From Paractinoplanes maris (lineage in GTDB: Bacteria; Actinomycetota; Actinomycetes; Mycobacteriales; Micromonosporaceae): a stretch of DNA of 64,000 bases. Below the pieces are notes generated by a model. It saw only the letters and a program-made list of their open reading frames with translations, was not told the DNA's origin and did not search any database. Below, in pieces: positions 26,132 to 34,313 of the stretch (positions are counted from its first letter, which is position 1; the number at the start of each line of letters is the position of its first letter). The stretch spans positions 372,001-436,000 of the forward strand of contig NZ_JALPVL010000003.1 in NCBI RefSeq assembly GCF_023544465.1. The letters run 5' to 3'. The translations under genes and the position numbers were made by a program.

Positions 26132-26614
26132 GTGACTCCTCGCCTGCTGTCCACACTGCTCGTCGTCCCGCTCGTTCTGGCCGGCCTGGCCGGCTGCACC
26201 GACGACGACACCTCCGCCTCCTCGGCCGCGACCACGGCGCCGGCGGCCACGGAGTCGCTGCCCCCGGCTCCGACCGGCGCGATCTCCCGCGCGCCGGCCG
26301 GCCGCCAGATCGACGACGCCGAGATCTGCGCCAAGGCCGGCGCGGCCAAGAAGAAGTTCGCCGCCGCGATGGCCGGCGCCGTCGACAGCAGCGGCAAGGT
26401 CCCACCGGCCGCGGCCCGGCAGGCCTTCAACGACCTCGCGGCGACGCTCGACGGCCTGGGCCGGTCGGCCCCGGCCGACAGCGCGGCGGCGACGGGCGCG
26501 CGGGCCGTCTCGGTCGAGCTGACCCGGATCGCCGACGAGCCCGACCCGTTCGCGCTGAGCGAGGACCCGGAGCTGGAGAAGGCCGGCGCCGCGTTCGACA
26601 AGACCTGCGCGTGA
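26132..26614 (+). CDS. Lipoprotein of unknown function, 160 aa
   Basis: Signal peptide with lipobox LAGC (Cys about residue 22), a Ser/Thr/Ala/Pro-rich spacer to about residue 65, then a helical domain (AEICAKAGAAKKKFAAAMAG, AFNDLAATLDGLG) with one Cys near the start and one at the end (KTCA), probably joined by a disulfide. Similar small helical lipoproteins are common in Micromonosporaceae, with no known role. Confidence 0.72.
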   Translation: MTPRLLSTLLVVPLVLAGLAGCTDDDTSASSAATTAPAATESLPPAPTGAISRAPAGRQIDDAEICAKAGAAKKKFAAAMAGAVDSSGKVPPAAARQAFNDLAATLDGLGRSAPADSAAATGARAVSVELTRIADEPDPFALSEDPELEKAGAAFDKTCA

Positions 26615-26669
26615 CAGCCGCTGTCCCGTTCGGCTGAACCGCGACGGCGCGCTGCCGCATGATGAGGCG

Positions 26670-27431
26670 GTGCGGTTCGTGTGGCCGGTCGTGGGGGGCG
26701 TCGTAGCGCTCGTGCTTTTGACGCTGACCGCGGTGCGGTTGCTCGACCGCGGCGACGACGGGCCCCGCCCCGATCAGGCGCAGCCGGGCCCGGTGCTGCT
26801 GGTGCCGGGATACGGCGGCAACCGCACGTCGCTGACCCGCCTGGCCGAGCGCCTGACGGCCGAGGGCCGCACGGCGACCGTCCTCACCCTGCCCGGCGAC
26901 GGCACCGGCCACCTCGAGGAGCAGGCCGACGTGCTCGACACCGCGGTCCGCGACGCGCTGAGCGCCGGCGCGCCCTCGGTCGACGTGGTCGGCTACTCGG
27001 CCGGCGGCGTGGTGACCCGGCTCTGGGTGGACCGCCACGACGGGGCCGAGGTGGCCCGGCGGGTCGTCTCGCTCGGCTCTCCCCTGCACGGCACCCGCCT
27101 GGCCGGGCTCGGCGCCCGGTTCGCCCGTGACCAGTGCCCGCAGGCCTGTCAGGAGCTGGCGCCCGGCAGCGATCTGCTGGACAGCATCGACGATCCGCTG
27201 CCCGACGGCCTGCCCTGGCTGTCGATCTGGACCGAGTACGACGAGACCGTGCAACCGCCCACCTCGGCCCGCCTGGACGGTGCGGTCAACCTGTCGTTGC
27301 AGAGCGTCTGCGCCGCGGCGCGCACCTCCCACAGCGAGCTGCCGGCCGATCCGTACGTCACTGCCCTGGTCCTCGACGCCCTGGGCACCGGCCCGCTGCG
27401 GGCACCGGAAAGCTGCCCCGCCGGCGGATGA
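26670..27431 (+). CDS. Lipase/esterase-like alpha/beta hydrolase
   Basis: 253 aa with an N-terminal hydrophobic anchor or signal (residues 3-23). Motifs: the oxyanion strand PVLLVPGYGGNRTS, nucleophile elbow VVGYSAGGVVTRLW with Ser between Tyr and Ala, and GSPLHGTRLAG downstream. The His is probably in TSHSELPADP. It resembles secreted triacylglycerol lipases with Cys pairs (DQCPQACQE). The GTG at 26670 follows CATGAT by 6 nt, a weak leaderless arrangement. Confidence 0.85.
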   Translation: MRFVWPVVGGVVALVLLTLTAVRLLDRGDDGPRPDQAQPGPVLLVPGYGGNRTSLTRLAERLTAEGRTATVLTLPGDGTGHLEEQADVLDTAVRDALSAGAPSVDVVGYSAGGVVTRLWVDRHDGAEVARRVVSLGSPLHGTRLAGLGARFARDQCPQACQELAPGSDLLDSIDDPLPDGLPWLSIWTEYDETVQPPTSARLDGAVNLSLQSVCAAARTSHSELPADPYVTALVLDALGTGPLRAPESCPAGG

Positions 27432-27567
27432 CCGATCCGGCGGGTGATAGCAGACTCGCGTTACCGGCGGGGGGCGGACCACCCGGCCGATCGGGTCATC
27501 CGGGTGACCGTTCAGGCCGAAGATCGTAGCGGGCGGTGGGCATCTGCCGTGACGGGTGAGGCAGGAG

Positions 27568-27595
27568 TTGAAAGTGATTCTGCATTGAGTAGTCT
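27568..27595 (+). promoter_or_regulatory. Promoter TTGAAA-16-TAGTCT
   Basis: A -35 box TTGAAA (27568-27573) and -10 box TAGTCT (27590-27595) lie 36 bp before the ATG at 27632, in the 200-bp gap after the lipase gene. Confidence 0.55.
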
Positions 27596-27631
27596 GCTGG
27601 CCGTTGTCCCGTGATGAGGAGCGCCACACCC

Positions 27632-28078
27632 ATGGTTTCGAACCTTCTTGAGCTTTCCGCGAACCCGGCCACCAAGGAGGCCATCGTCAAGGACGCCCAG
27701 GCCCTGGTCGAGTCGGAGCTCGCCGGCAAGTCGGGCATCTCCGCCGGCGCGGTGAAGCTGGCCTACAAGGCGGTCACCTCGTTCGCCCCGGGTTACTACG
27801 TCGAGACCCTGAACATCATGGTTCCCTCGATGCTCGAGCAGCTGCAGCCGTTCTGGGCCGACTTCCAGGTCGCCGGCGGCGGCACCTTCGGTGACTACCT
27901 GGTCAAGCGCCAGGACGAGGTCACCCCGGCCCTGCTGCTGGTCACCGACGACATGGCCAACGCCTCTGAGAAGGCCGTCGTCGTCAAGGCCTACAAGACC
28001 GTTCGCGGTGGCGCCGCGAAGCACATCGAGGCCGCGCTGCCGGCCCTCGGCACCCTGGTGGAGAAGTACGCCGCCTGA
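27632..28078 (+). CDS. DUF6918-like protein, 148 aa
   Basis: Helical cytosolic protein: LLELSANPATKEAIVKDAQA, LVESELAGKSGISAGAVKLA, MLEQLQPFWADFQ and a C-terminal HIEAALPALGTLVEKYA. The pattern fits my memory of the uncharacterised DUF6918 family, but the family call is tentative. GAGGAG lies 10 nt before the ATG. It has its own sigma70-like promoter and a strong hairpin after the stop, so it is probably well expressed alone. Low Arg and frequent preferred codons such as GTC/CTG/AAG also suggest high expression. Confidence 0.72.
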   Translation: MVSNLLELSANPATKEAIVKDAQALVESELAGKSGISAGAVKLAYKAVTSFAPGYYVETLNIMVPSMLEQLQPFWADFQVAGGGTFGDYLVKRQDEVTPALLLVTDDMANASEKAVVVKAYKTVRGGAAKHIEAALPALGTLVEKYAA

Positions 28079-28092
28079 TCGAGCACGTCCCG

Positions 28093-28121
28093 GCCGCGCC
28101 CGCTGTCTCAGCGGGCGCGGC
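28093..28121 (+). terminator. Hairpin terminator between convergent genes
   Basis: 13-bp perfect stem GCCGCGCCCGCTG / CAGCGGGCGCGGC with loop TCT, 15 nt after the stop of the gene ending at 28078. The T-run is poor (TATTGCTT), as usual for actinomycete terminators. It may serve both converging genes. Confidence 0.75.
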
Positions 28122-28160
28122 TATTGCTTGCGGTACGTGTCTATTGCTTGCGGTAGGCGT
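28121..28160. repeat. 20-bp tandem duplication at a gene end
   Basis: CTATTGCTTGCGGTACGTGT and CTATTGCTTGCGGTAGGCGT lie head to tail (17 of 20 identical). The second copy contains the last codons and stop of the acetyltransferase gene, and the first copy lies beyond the stop. Confidence 0.8.
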
Positions 28161-28827
28161 GGAAGTTGACGTCGCGGCGATGGCGGAAACCCATCGCCAG
28201 ATAGAGCCGGATCGCCCCGGTGTTGGTGGCCGCGGCGTGCAGGAACGGGATGTCACCACGCTCCCGGACGACCGCCCCGACCGCGCGGACCAGCCGCCCG
28301 GCCAGACCCTGCCCCCGGTACGCCGGATCGGTGCAGACCGCGCTGATCTCCGACCAGCCGGGCGGGCGCACCCGCTCCCCCGCCATCGCGACGAGCGCCC
28401 CCGCCCGCCGGATGCCCAGGTAGGTGCCGAGCTCGCGGGTGCGCGGGCCGAACGGGCCGGGCCGGGTGCGGGCCACCAGGTCGAGCATCTCGGGCACGTC
28501 GGCCTCGGTCAGCACGACCGCCTCGGGGTCGGGCGCCACCACGAAATCCTCGCCGGTGAGCTGGACGCCGCGACCGTCGCCGGTCAGCTCCCAGCCCGGC
28601 ATCGCGCCGTCGGGGGCGGCGGGCATCAGCACATCGACACCTGATTCGGTCAGCTCGGCCAGATCGGCCCACGCTGCCGGATCGGCCCGGTCGGCCAGGG
28701 CGACGAACGGCGACACCTCGGGCCGGAAGCGCGCGGCCTGACCGCGGACGTCCGCGAAGTGTCTCTGGTCGTGGATCAGCGCGGCCCACACGGGATTGTC
28801 GAGCACGGCCCGATCCACGGTCGTCAT
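28141..28827 (-). CDS. GNAT-family acetyltransferase
   Basis: 228 residues with an N-terminal domain of about 105 residues (FGYD/FR47-like group) followed by a GNAT fold. Acetyl-CoA motif A: ISAVCTDPAYRGQGLAGRLV, with the Q/RxxGxG/A signature. Motif B: FLHAAATNTGAIRLYLAMGF, typical of the FR47-like group. A TAGAAA hexamer 6 nt before the ATG could be a -10. It ends in the duplicated 20-bp tail. The acceptor is unknown. Confidence 0.88.
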   Translation of the reverse strand: MTTVDRAVLDNPVWAALIHDQRHFADVRGQAARFRPEVSPFVALADRADPAAWADLAELTESGVDVLMPAAPDGAMPGWELTGDGRGVQLTGEDFVVAPDPEAVVLTEADVPEMLDLVARTRPGPFGPRTRELGTYLGIRRAGALVAMAGERVRPPGWSEISAVCTDPAYRGQGLAGRLVRAVGAVVRERGDIPFLHAAATNTGAIRLYLAMGFRHRRDVNFHAYRKQ

Positions 28828-28907
28828 GCCGTCTTTCTATCCCGGCCCGGCGCCCGGCATGCAGGAAATGTGACGGGAGCCTCGGCCGGTCCCGAGGCCC
28901 CCATCGC

Positions 28908-31900
28908 TCACCGCAGCCCGAAGGCCCGGGTCAGTTCCTGCTTCACCGTGTTGCCGGCGCTGTCGCGGACGGAGACCCGCACCGACACGTACGCGGCGGA
29001 GCGCGGCGCCCGCAGCGTGGCGCCCTGGTGCCAGGTGCGCCCGTCGTCGTACGAGATCTCGACCTGGGGCTTACCGGCCTTGGCGGTCACGGTCGGCAGC
29101 TGTGACGCCGTCACCGTCAGCCGGGCGTCACGCGCGGCCCGGCCGGCCCGGTCCAGATCGACGTCGTAGTCGAGCTGGATCATCGGGACGACCACCGCGG
29201 ACTCCACCCCGGTGGCGGCCGACCGGAAGGTCCACTCCGTGCGGGTGTGTGTCGAGTACGGTCCGGCCCAGCCGGCGCGGTTGTTGTCGACCACCACCCG
29301 ATAGGGCTCGCTGCCCGCCGGGAGACCGGTGACCGGCAGATACTCCGCATTGCCCCACTGGAGCAGCTCATCGCCGCGATAGAGCTCGGCCCGGTTGGAC
29401 ACGGCGAAGTTGCTGCCACCGGTCTCGCCGACATGACCCGAACCGGAGCCGCCCCAGCCCGGGACGGGCAGATAGAGCCCGTCGAGGTAGCGCTGCGGCA
29501 GGGAGCCGAGGGGGCCGTTGCGCGGCCGCAGGATCGGGCCGAACCAGCTCACCTCGCCGGTCGGCCCGGCCCGGTGGACGACCGGCTCGATCAGGTGCTG
29601 ACCCATCTCCATCGGCAGGTACGCGTCGTCGAGCCAGGTGGTGCCGGCGGTGACCCAGTCGGTGCGGTCGCCCTGCGCGGTGGCCGGCACCTGGTTGCCG
29701 ACGACGAAGCCGTGCCAGACGTCGCCCCGGAACTCCAGCGCCTTGCCGGGCCGGTGGTTGCGGAACGCCACTTCCACCCGGGCCAGGTCGGCCGGGCCCT
29801 GGCGGAACGACGGGTCGGCCGGCACCGCGCCGGTCCAGTGGTGCACGACGTCATACAGGTAATCGGTCGTGGGGTTGGAGACAACAGTGATCCGGCCCGG
29901 GTGGCGCAGCAAAGCCTCACCCTGGTCGGCGCCCAGCGTCGCGACGGTGACCGGCGCGGGCACGTCGGGACCGAACAGGACCTCGTCCGGCCACGGGTGG
30001 AGCCGGCCGGGGCCGTCATTGACGACCAGCAGCAGCTTGACGCCGGCCTGGGCCGCGGCGGTGGCCTGCGCGGTGATGTCGCCGGCGTCGCGCACGATCA
30101 GAGCCTGCCCCCGCCTGGGGCTGGTGCTGACGGTCAGCTGGTGACGGCCGCGGGGCAGCGGCGGTTCGGAGCGCTGGACCAGGATGTCGTCGAAACCGGC
30201 GATGGTCAGCGCGGGCTGTTCGAGCCGGAAGCGGGCGCCGAACTCGAAGGTTCCCTCGGTGACCCGGCGGCCGGTGGGCAGGGCCCAGGAGCTGTCGTAC
30301 GACTCGTCGGGCAGCCGGGAGCTCTCGGTGAAGCCGGCCGGCCAGCCCCGGTGGATGTCCAGGCGTACGGCCGTGGGGGTGGCCGGTTGCGGGACCCGGG
30401 CGATCACCTGGCGGGCCCGGCGCGCGTCGAGGGTGACCGCGCGGTCCCGGTCGAGCTCGACGTCGGTGAACGACAGCAGCGCCAGTCCCTTGGAGCGCGG
30501 GCCGTTGGCGCCGCGCACCTCGGCGTCGATCCAGCCCGTGTACGTGCCGACCGGCAGCCGCACCGTGCCGCGCCCCTGCTCGTCGAGCTCCACCGCGCCG
30601 AAGAGGTGCTCATCGGTGAACAGAACCGTGCCGGTGACCGGCTCGCCGTCGCGGTCCTTCACGGTCACGGTCAGGTTGTGGCGCTCGCCCTCGCGGCTGA
30701 GGCCGATCAGCGTACGGGTCCGGATGGCCCCGGTCGCGTCGGTGGCCGAGACGATCCCGCTGACCGGCTTGTCCACCGGTACCAGCTCGGGCTTCGCCTT
30801 CAGCGTGGCGGTGGCCGTCCCGCGCGCGGGCACGGTGACCGTGTCCCGGTCGAGTGTGAAGGCGCCGGCCGGGGCATCGGTGTCGACCGTGAGATCCAGG
30901 GTGACCGGGGCGTCGCCGTCGTTGGTGTAGGTGAGCGTCCGGTCCTCGGCGGCGGGAGTGCTGCCGTACGGGAAGAAGCCCGAGTACGCGCTGACGGTGG
31001 CGAACAGGGTGGCGTGGGCGGCGGCGTACGCGTCGAGCCGGCCGCCACCGGCCTGATAGGCGGTGTATTGCGGGGTGGCCCGGGCCGTGCCGACGAGGGC
31101 CTGCTTGATGCGCGGGCCGGTCCAGTCCGGGTGGGCCGCGGCGACCAGGGCGGCGGCCCCGGCGACGTGCGGCGTGGCCATCGAGGTGCCGCTCATCGTC
31201 GTGTAGAAGCCGGATCCGCCGCGCACGAAGTGTGAGCGGGCGGCCAGGATGTCGACGCCGGGCGCGGTGATCTCGGGCTTGAGTCCACCGTCGCCGGTGC
31301 GGGGGCCGGTGCTCGAGAACTCGGCCAGCTGGTCGTCCGCGTCCACGGCGCCCACGGTGAGGGCGGCGTCGGCGCTGCCGGGTGAGCCGATGTCGGCCGG
31401 GCCTCCGTTGCCGGCGGCGATGACGAACAGGGCGCCGGTCTCGGCGCTCAGCGCGTCGACGGCGGCGCTCATCGGCTCGCTGCCGTCGCCGCCGGGACCG
31501 CCCAGGCTCATGCTGACGATGCGGCTGCGCTGGTCGCGGGCGGCCCACTCCATGCCGGCGATGATCCAGGACTCCTGGCCGCGGCCCTCGGTGTCGAGCA
31601 CCTTGCCGACGTGCAGCCGGGCACCGGGGGCGACGCCCCGCTCCTGGCCGTCGCTCGCCGCGCCGGTGCCGGCGATCGTCGAGGCGACGTGGGTGCCGTG
31701 GCCGTTGTAGTCGGTGGTGTCCTCATCGGACGGCACGAAGCTGGCCGACGCCGCGACCTGGCCGGTCAGGTCGGGATGCTCGGGGTCGATGCCGCTGTCG
31801 AGGACGGCCACGTCGACGCCCCGGCCCTCGTCGCCCTCGCTCCACAGGCGGGGCGCGCCGATCTGGGCGGTCGAGGCGGCCAGGTCGGCGCGCACCCTAC

Positions 31901-32444
31901 CGTCGAGCCAGACGTGCGTGACGGTCCCGCGGGCGGTGCTCAGGGCGTCCCAGAACGGGACGGCCCGGGTGCGATCGCGGGTGACCGCGGCGGCGTCGAG
32001 GCTGTCGAGGGCGCGGGTGACCGTGCCGCCGGGCAGCGGAGCCCGTTTCGCCTTGGCGTCACGGTAGCGGACGATCAGCGGCAGGGCGCTGCTGCGCGCG
32101 TCGTCGTAGCCGTCGGCGATCAGGCCGGTGACGTTGAAGAGGCGGCGGTCGAGCACTCCCCGGGCCACGAGGGGCAGGGCCTCGTCGGGATAGATGTAGG
32201 TCGCGCCGTCCTCGACCCGCCGGGTGTAGCCGGCGGCCGTACCGTCCGGGTTCTCGACCCGCAGCGTGCTCGGGCCGACGGTGACCCGGTCACCGGTGAT
32301 CAGGGTGACGGTGGACGCCCTCGGCGGTTGCGGTGCGGCCGGCGCGGCGGCTGCGGGGGTGGGGGCAGCCGCGGTGGAGGCCAGCAGCGCGGTCGCGGCA
32401 AGGGTGGCCGCGCCGCGCCGCCGGCGGTGGTTGTGCAGAGACAA
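28908..32444 (-). CDS. Secreted S8 subtilisin-like protease, 1178 aa
   Basis: Large exported subtilase. Signal peptide (1-34), propeptide opening with TVTLITGDRVTV, then the catalytic domain with Asp in VAVLDSGIDPEHPDL, His in NGHGTHVASTIAG and Ser in GTSMATPHVAG. After the catalytic domain come long beta-rich regions (about residues 500-1178) likely to be Fn3-like and carbohydrate or wall-binding modules. A TTG start is inferred because AAGGA lies about 10 nt upstream. The ATG 7 nt upstream is in another frame. The triad is intact. Such proteins process extracellular proteins or scavenge nutrients. Confidence 0.93.
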   Translation of the reverse strand: MSLHNHRRRRGAATLAATALLASTAAAPTPAAAAPAAPQPPRASTVTLITGDRVTVGPSTLRVENPDGTAAGYTRRVEDGATYIYPDEALPLVARGVLDRRLFNVTGLIADGYDDARSSALPLIVRYRDAKAKRAPLPGGTVTRALDSLDAAAVTRDRTRAVPFWDALSTARGTVTHVWLDGRVRADLAASTAQIGAPRLWSEGDEGRGVDVAVLDSGIDPEHPDLTGQVAASASFVPSDEDTTDYNGHGTHVASTIAGTGAASDGQERGVAPGARLHVGKVLDTEGRGQESWIIAGMEWAARDQRSRIVSMSLGGPGGDGSEPMSAAVDALSAETGALFVIAAGNGGPADIGSPGSADAALTVGAVDADDQLAEFSSTGPRTGDGGLKPEITAPGVDILAARSHFVRGGSGFYTTMSGTSMATPHVAGAAALVAAAHPDWTGPRIKQALVGTARATPQYTAYQAGGGRLDAYAAAHATLFATVSAYSGFFPYGSTPAAEDRTLTYTNDGDAPVTLDLTVDTDAPAGAFTLDRDTVTVPARGTATATLKAKPELVPVDKPVSGIVSATDATGAIRTRTLIGLSREGERHNLTVTVKDRDGEPVTGTVLFTDEHLFGAVELDEQGRGTVRLPVGTYTGWIDAEVRGANGPRSKGLALLSFTDVELDRDRAVTLDARRARQVIARVPQPATPTAVRLDIHRGWPAGFTESSRLPDESYDSSWALPTGRRVTEGTFEFGARFRLEQPALTIAGFDDILVQRSEPPLPRGRHQLTVSTSPRRGQALIVRDAGDITAQATAAAQAGVKLLLVVNDGPGRLHPWPDEVLFGPDVPAPVTVATLGADQGEALLRHPGRITVVSNPTTDYLYDVVHHWTGAVPADPSFRQGPADLARVEVAFRNHRPGKALEFRGDVWHGFVVGNQVPATAQGDRTDWVTAGTTWLDDAYLPMEMGQHLIEPVVHRAGPTGEVSWFGPILRPRNGPLGSLPQRYLDGLYLPVPGWGGSGSGHVGETGGSNFAVSNRAELYRGDELLQWGNAEYLPVTGLPAGSEPYRVVVDNNRAGWAGPYSTHTRTEWTFRSAATGVESAVVVPMIQLDYDVDLDRAGRAARDARLTVTASQLPTVTAKAGKPQVEISYDDGRTWHQGATLRAPRSAAYVSVRVSVRDSAGNTVKQELTRAFGLR

Positions 32445-32505
32445 GGTTCATGTCCTTCGATAAGACGATGATCGATGAGCCTCGTCCCACCCCGTTGCAC
32501 AACCA
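32428..32505 (-). promoter_or_regulatory. Inverted repeat spanning the subtilase start
   Basis: TGGTTGTGCA (32428-32437) and TGCACAACCA (32496-32505) are perfect 10-bp arms 58 nt apart. In the mRNA the Shine-Dalgarno and the TTG start lie in the loop, and one arm is codons 3-6. Confidence 0.4.
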
Positions 32506-32548
32506 ATCCCCCGCGGCTGGCGCAGAGACGACATGGCGCACCTACGCC

Positions 32549-33511
32549 TCAGGGCAGCAGCAGGTGCACGTCGCCGAATTCGTGCCAGCGGTAGCGCTCG
32601 CGCAACGCCTCGGCATAGGCCGCTCGCAACGCTTGCTCGCCGGCCACCGCGGTGAGCATCTTGAGGTGCGACGCCCGCGGCTCGTGGAGACCGGTCAGCA
32701 ACCCGTCGACCGACCGCAGCCGGTGATCGGGCTCGATGACCAGCTCGGTCCAGCCCGAGGCCGGCCCGGCCGCCGCCGACTCCAGCGCCCGCACCACCGT
32801 CGTCCCCACCGCGATCACCCGATTGCCCGCGGCCCGCACGTGCGCGATCACCCGGGCCGTCGACGCCGGCACCCGGAACCACTCCGGGTACGGCGGCTCG
32901 TCCACCTCGGCCGAGGCCACCCCGGTGTGCAGGGTGACCGGCGCGACCAGCACGCCCCGGCCGGCCAGCTCGGCGAGCACCCGCCCGGTCAGCGGCCGTC
33001 CGGCGCTCGGCATCTCCGCGCTGCCGGGCTCGGTCGCGTACGCGTTCTGATAGATCGAGAGGGGCCAGTCCTGGTCGGTGTAGCTGTAGCGGATCGGCCA
33101 TCCGTGCCGGTTCAGATAGTCGGCCCGGCTCGCCCCGACGTCGGCCATCGCCACCCACAACCGCCCGGTGAACGGCCGCACCAGCGTCAGCGAGCCACCG
33201 GGCACCTCCAGCCGGAGCCCGGGGTGGGCCGAGCCGTCGCGCAGCTCGACCAGCCAGGTGCCGTCGGGCTGCTCGGTCGAGACGTGCACCCGGACACCCG
33301 AGGCGTCGATGGCCGACGGCAGCGTGGCCGAGTTGTTCACCACCAGCAGGTCGCCCGGGGCGAGCAGGCGGGGCAGCTCGGTGAACCGGTGATGGCTCAC
33401 CGCGCTTGCCCGGCTCACCATCAGCCGTACGCCGTCGCGGCGCACACCGTGGGCCTCCACCGGTTCCCGGGCCTCCAGAGCCGCGGGCAGCTCGAAGTCC
33501 ACGACGGTCAT
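32549..33511 (-). CDS. queA: QueA-like S-adenosylmethionine:tRNA ribosyltransferase-isomerase
   Basis: 320 aa, matching QueA: LLAPGDLLVVNNSATLPSAI, RPFTGRLWVAMADVG, YATEPGSAEMPSAGRPLTG, then VTLHTGVASAEVDEPPYPEW and VIAVGTTVVRALES near the C-terminus, and GLLTGLHEPRASHLKML. QueA adds the epoxycyclopentane group to preQ1 in tRNA during queuosine synthesis. No other queuosine genes are nearby. The start overlaps the SDR gene stop (ATGA), so both are made together. It may therefore have a different or auxiliary role here. Confidence 0.85.
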   Translation of the reverse strand: MTVVDFELPAALEAREPVEAHGVRRDGVRLMVSRASAVSHHRFTELPRLLAPGDLLVVNNSATLPSAIDASGVRVHVSTEQPDGTWLVELRDGSAHPGLRLEVPGGSLTLVRPFTGRLWVAMADVGASRADYLNRHGWPIRYSYTDQDWPLSIYQNAYATEPGSAEMPSAGRPLTGRVLAELAGRGVLVAPVTLHTGVASAEVDEPPYPEWFRVPASTARVIAHVRAAGNRVIAVGTTVVRALESAAAGPASGWTELVIEPDHRLRSVDGLLTGLHEPRASHLKMLTAVAGEQALRAAYAEALRERYRWHEFGDVHLLLP

Positions 33512-34188
33512 CGGGCGACGTACCTCCCCGACGCCGGCCGTTCGTCGAGCAGCTTCACGAAAAACGGCACGACAGCCGACGGCAGCGGCCGGTCCGAGAT
33601 GTCCTCGCCCGGGAACGCCTGCTGCTGCAAGCGGGTGCGCAAGTCACCTGGATCGACCGACCAGACCCGCAGATCGGGCTCCTCCTTGGCCAGCACCGCG
33701 CTCGCGTGGTCCAGCGCGGCCTTGGCGGCGCCGTAGCCACCCCAACCCTCGTACGCCTCGACCGCCGCGTCCGAGCTGATGTTGAGCACCGCCCCGGCCG
33801 TCGAGAGCCGCAGCTGCGGCAGCACGAGCTGGGTCAGCGCGATCGGCGCCAGCACGTTGACCTCGAAGGTTTCGAGCAGCGCGGGCAGCGGGAATTCGGC
33901 CAGCGCCGGTGGCGGGCTGCCGCCCAGCGTCGACGCGTTGTTGACCAGCAGGTCGGCCCCGCCCAGCTTGGAGGCGGCCTCGGCCAGCTCGGCCCGGTGG
34001 TCGTCGTCGACGACGTCGCCGGCGATCGCCACCACGGTGGTGAGTCCGCCGAGAGCTTCGGCGGTCACCTCCAGGTCCTTTCTCGTACGGGCGTCGATGA
34101 CCAGCGTCCACCCAGTGCGGGCCAACGCGTGGGCCAGGGCGGCGCCGAGCCCCTGGGAGGCGCCGGTGATCACGGCTGTGTTCGTCAT
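33508..34188 (-). CDS. Short-chain dehydrogenase/reductase
   Basis: 226-residue SDR with TGASQGLGAAL (cofactor glycine motif, residues 8-18), LLVNNAST, a catalytic Ser in LNISSDAAVEAYEG and YGAAKAALDHASAVLA (YxxxK). Asp-Ala-Arg after the second strand (VIDARTRKDL) suggests some NADP preference. The stop overlaps the queA start. The ATG at 34188 is preferred to longer in-frame starts because it begins right before the first strand. Confidence 0.9.
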   Translation of the reverse strand: MTNTAVITGASQGLGAALAHALARTGWTLVIDARTRKDLEVTAEALGGLTTVVAIAGDVVDDDHRAELAEAASKLGGADLLVNNASTLGGSPPPALAEFPLPALLETFEVNVLAPIALTQLVLPQLRLSTAGAVLNISSDAAVEAYEGWGGYGAAKAALDHASAVLAKEEPDLRVWSVDPGDLRTRLQQQAFPGEDISDRPLPSAVVPFFVKLLDERPASGRYVAR

Positions 34189-34300
34189 GCCGTCGACCCT
34201 GCTCGCCCCGGCCGCTCCCGGCCTCGGGCCGTGGTCGCCTTCCACCCCGGACCTTGGTCCTACGACCATCGACCCAGGGCGATCGGGGGCGGGCCGCGAC

Positions 34301-34306
34301 TATCGT
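34301..34306 (+). promoter_or_regulatory. -10 hexamer TATCGT, leaderless start at 34314
   Basis: TATCGT ends 7 nt before the GTG of the histidine kinase gene, which decides this start. Confidence 0.55.
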
Positions 34307-34313
34307 GGGGCCC

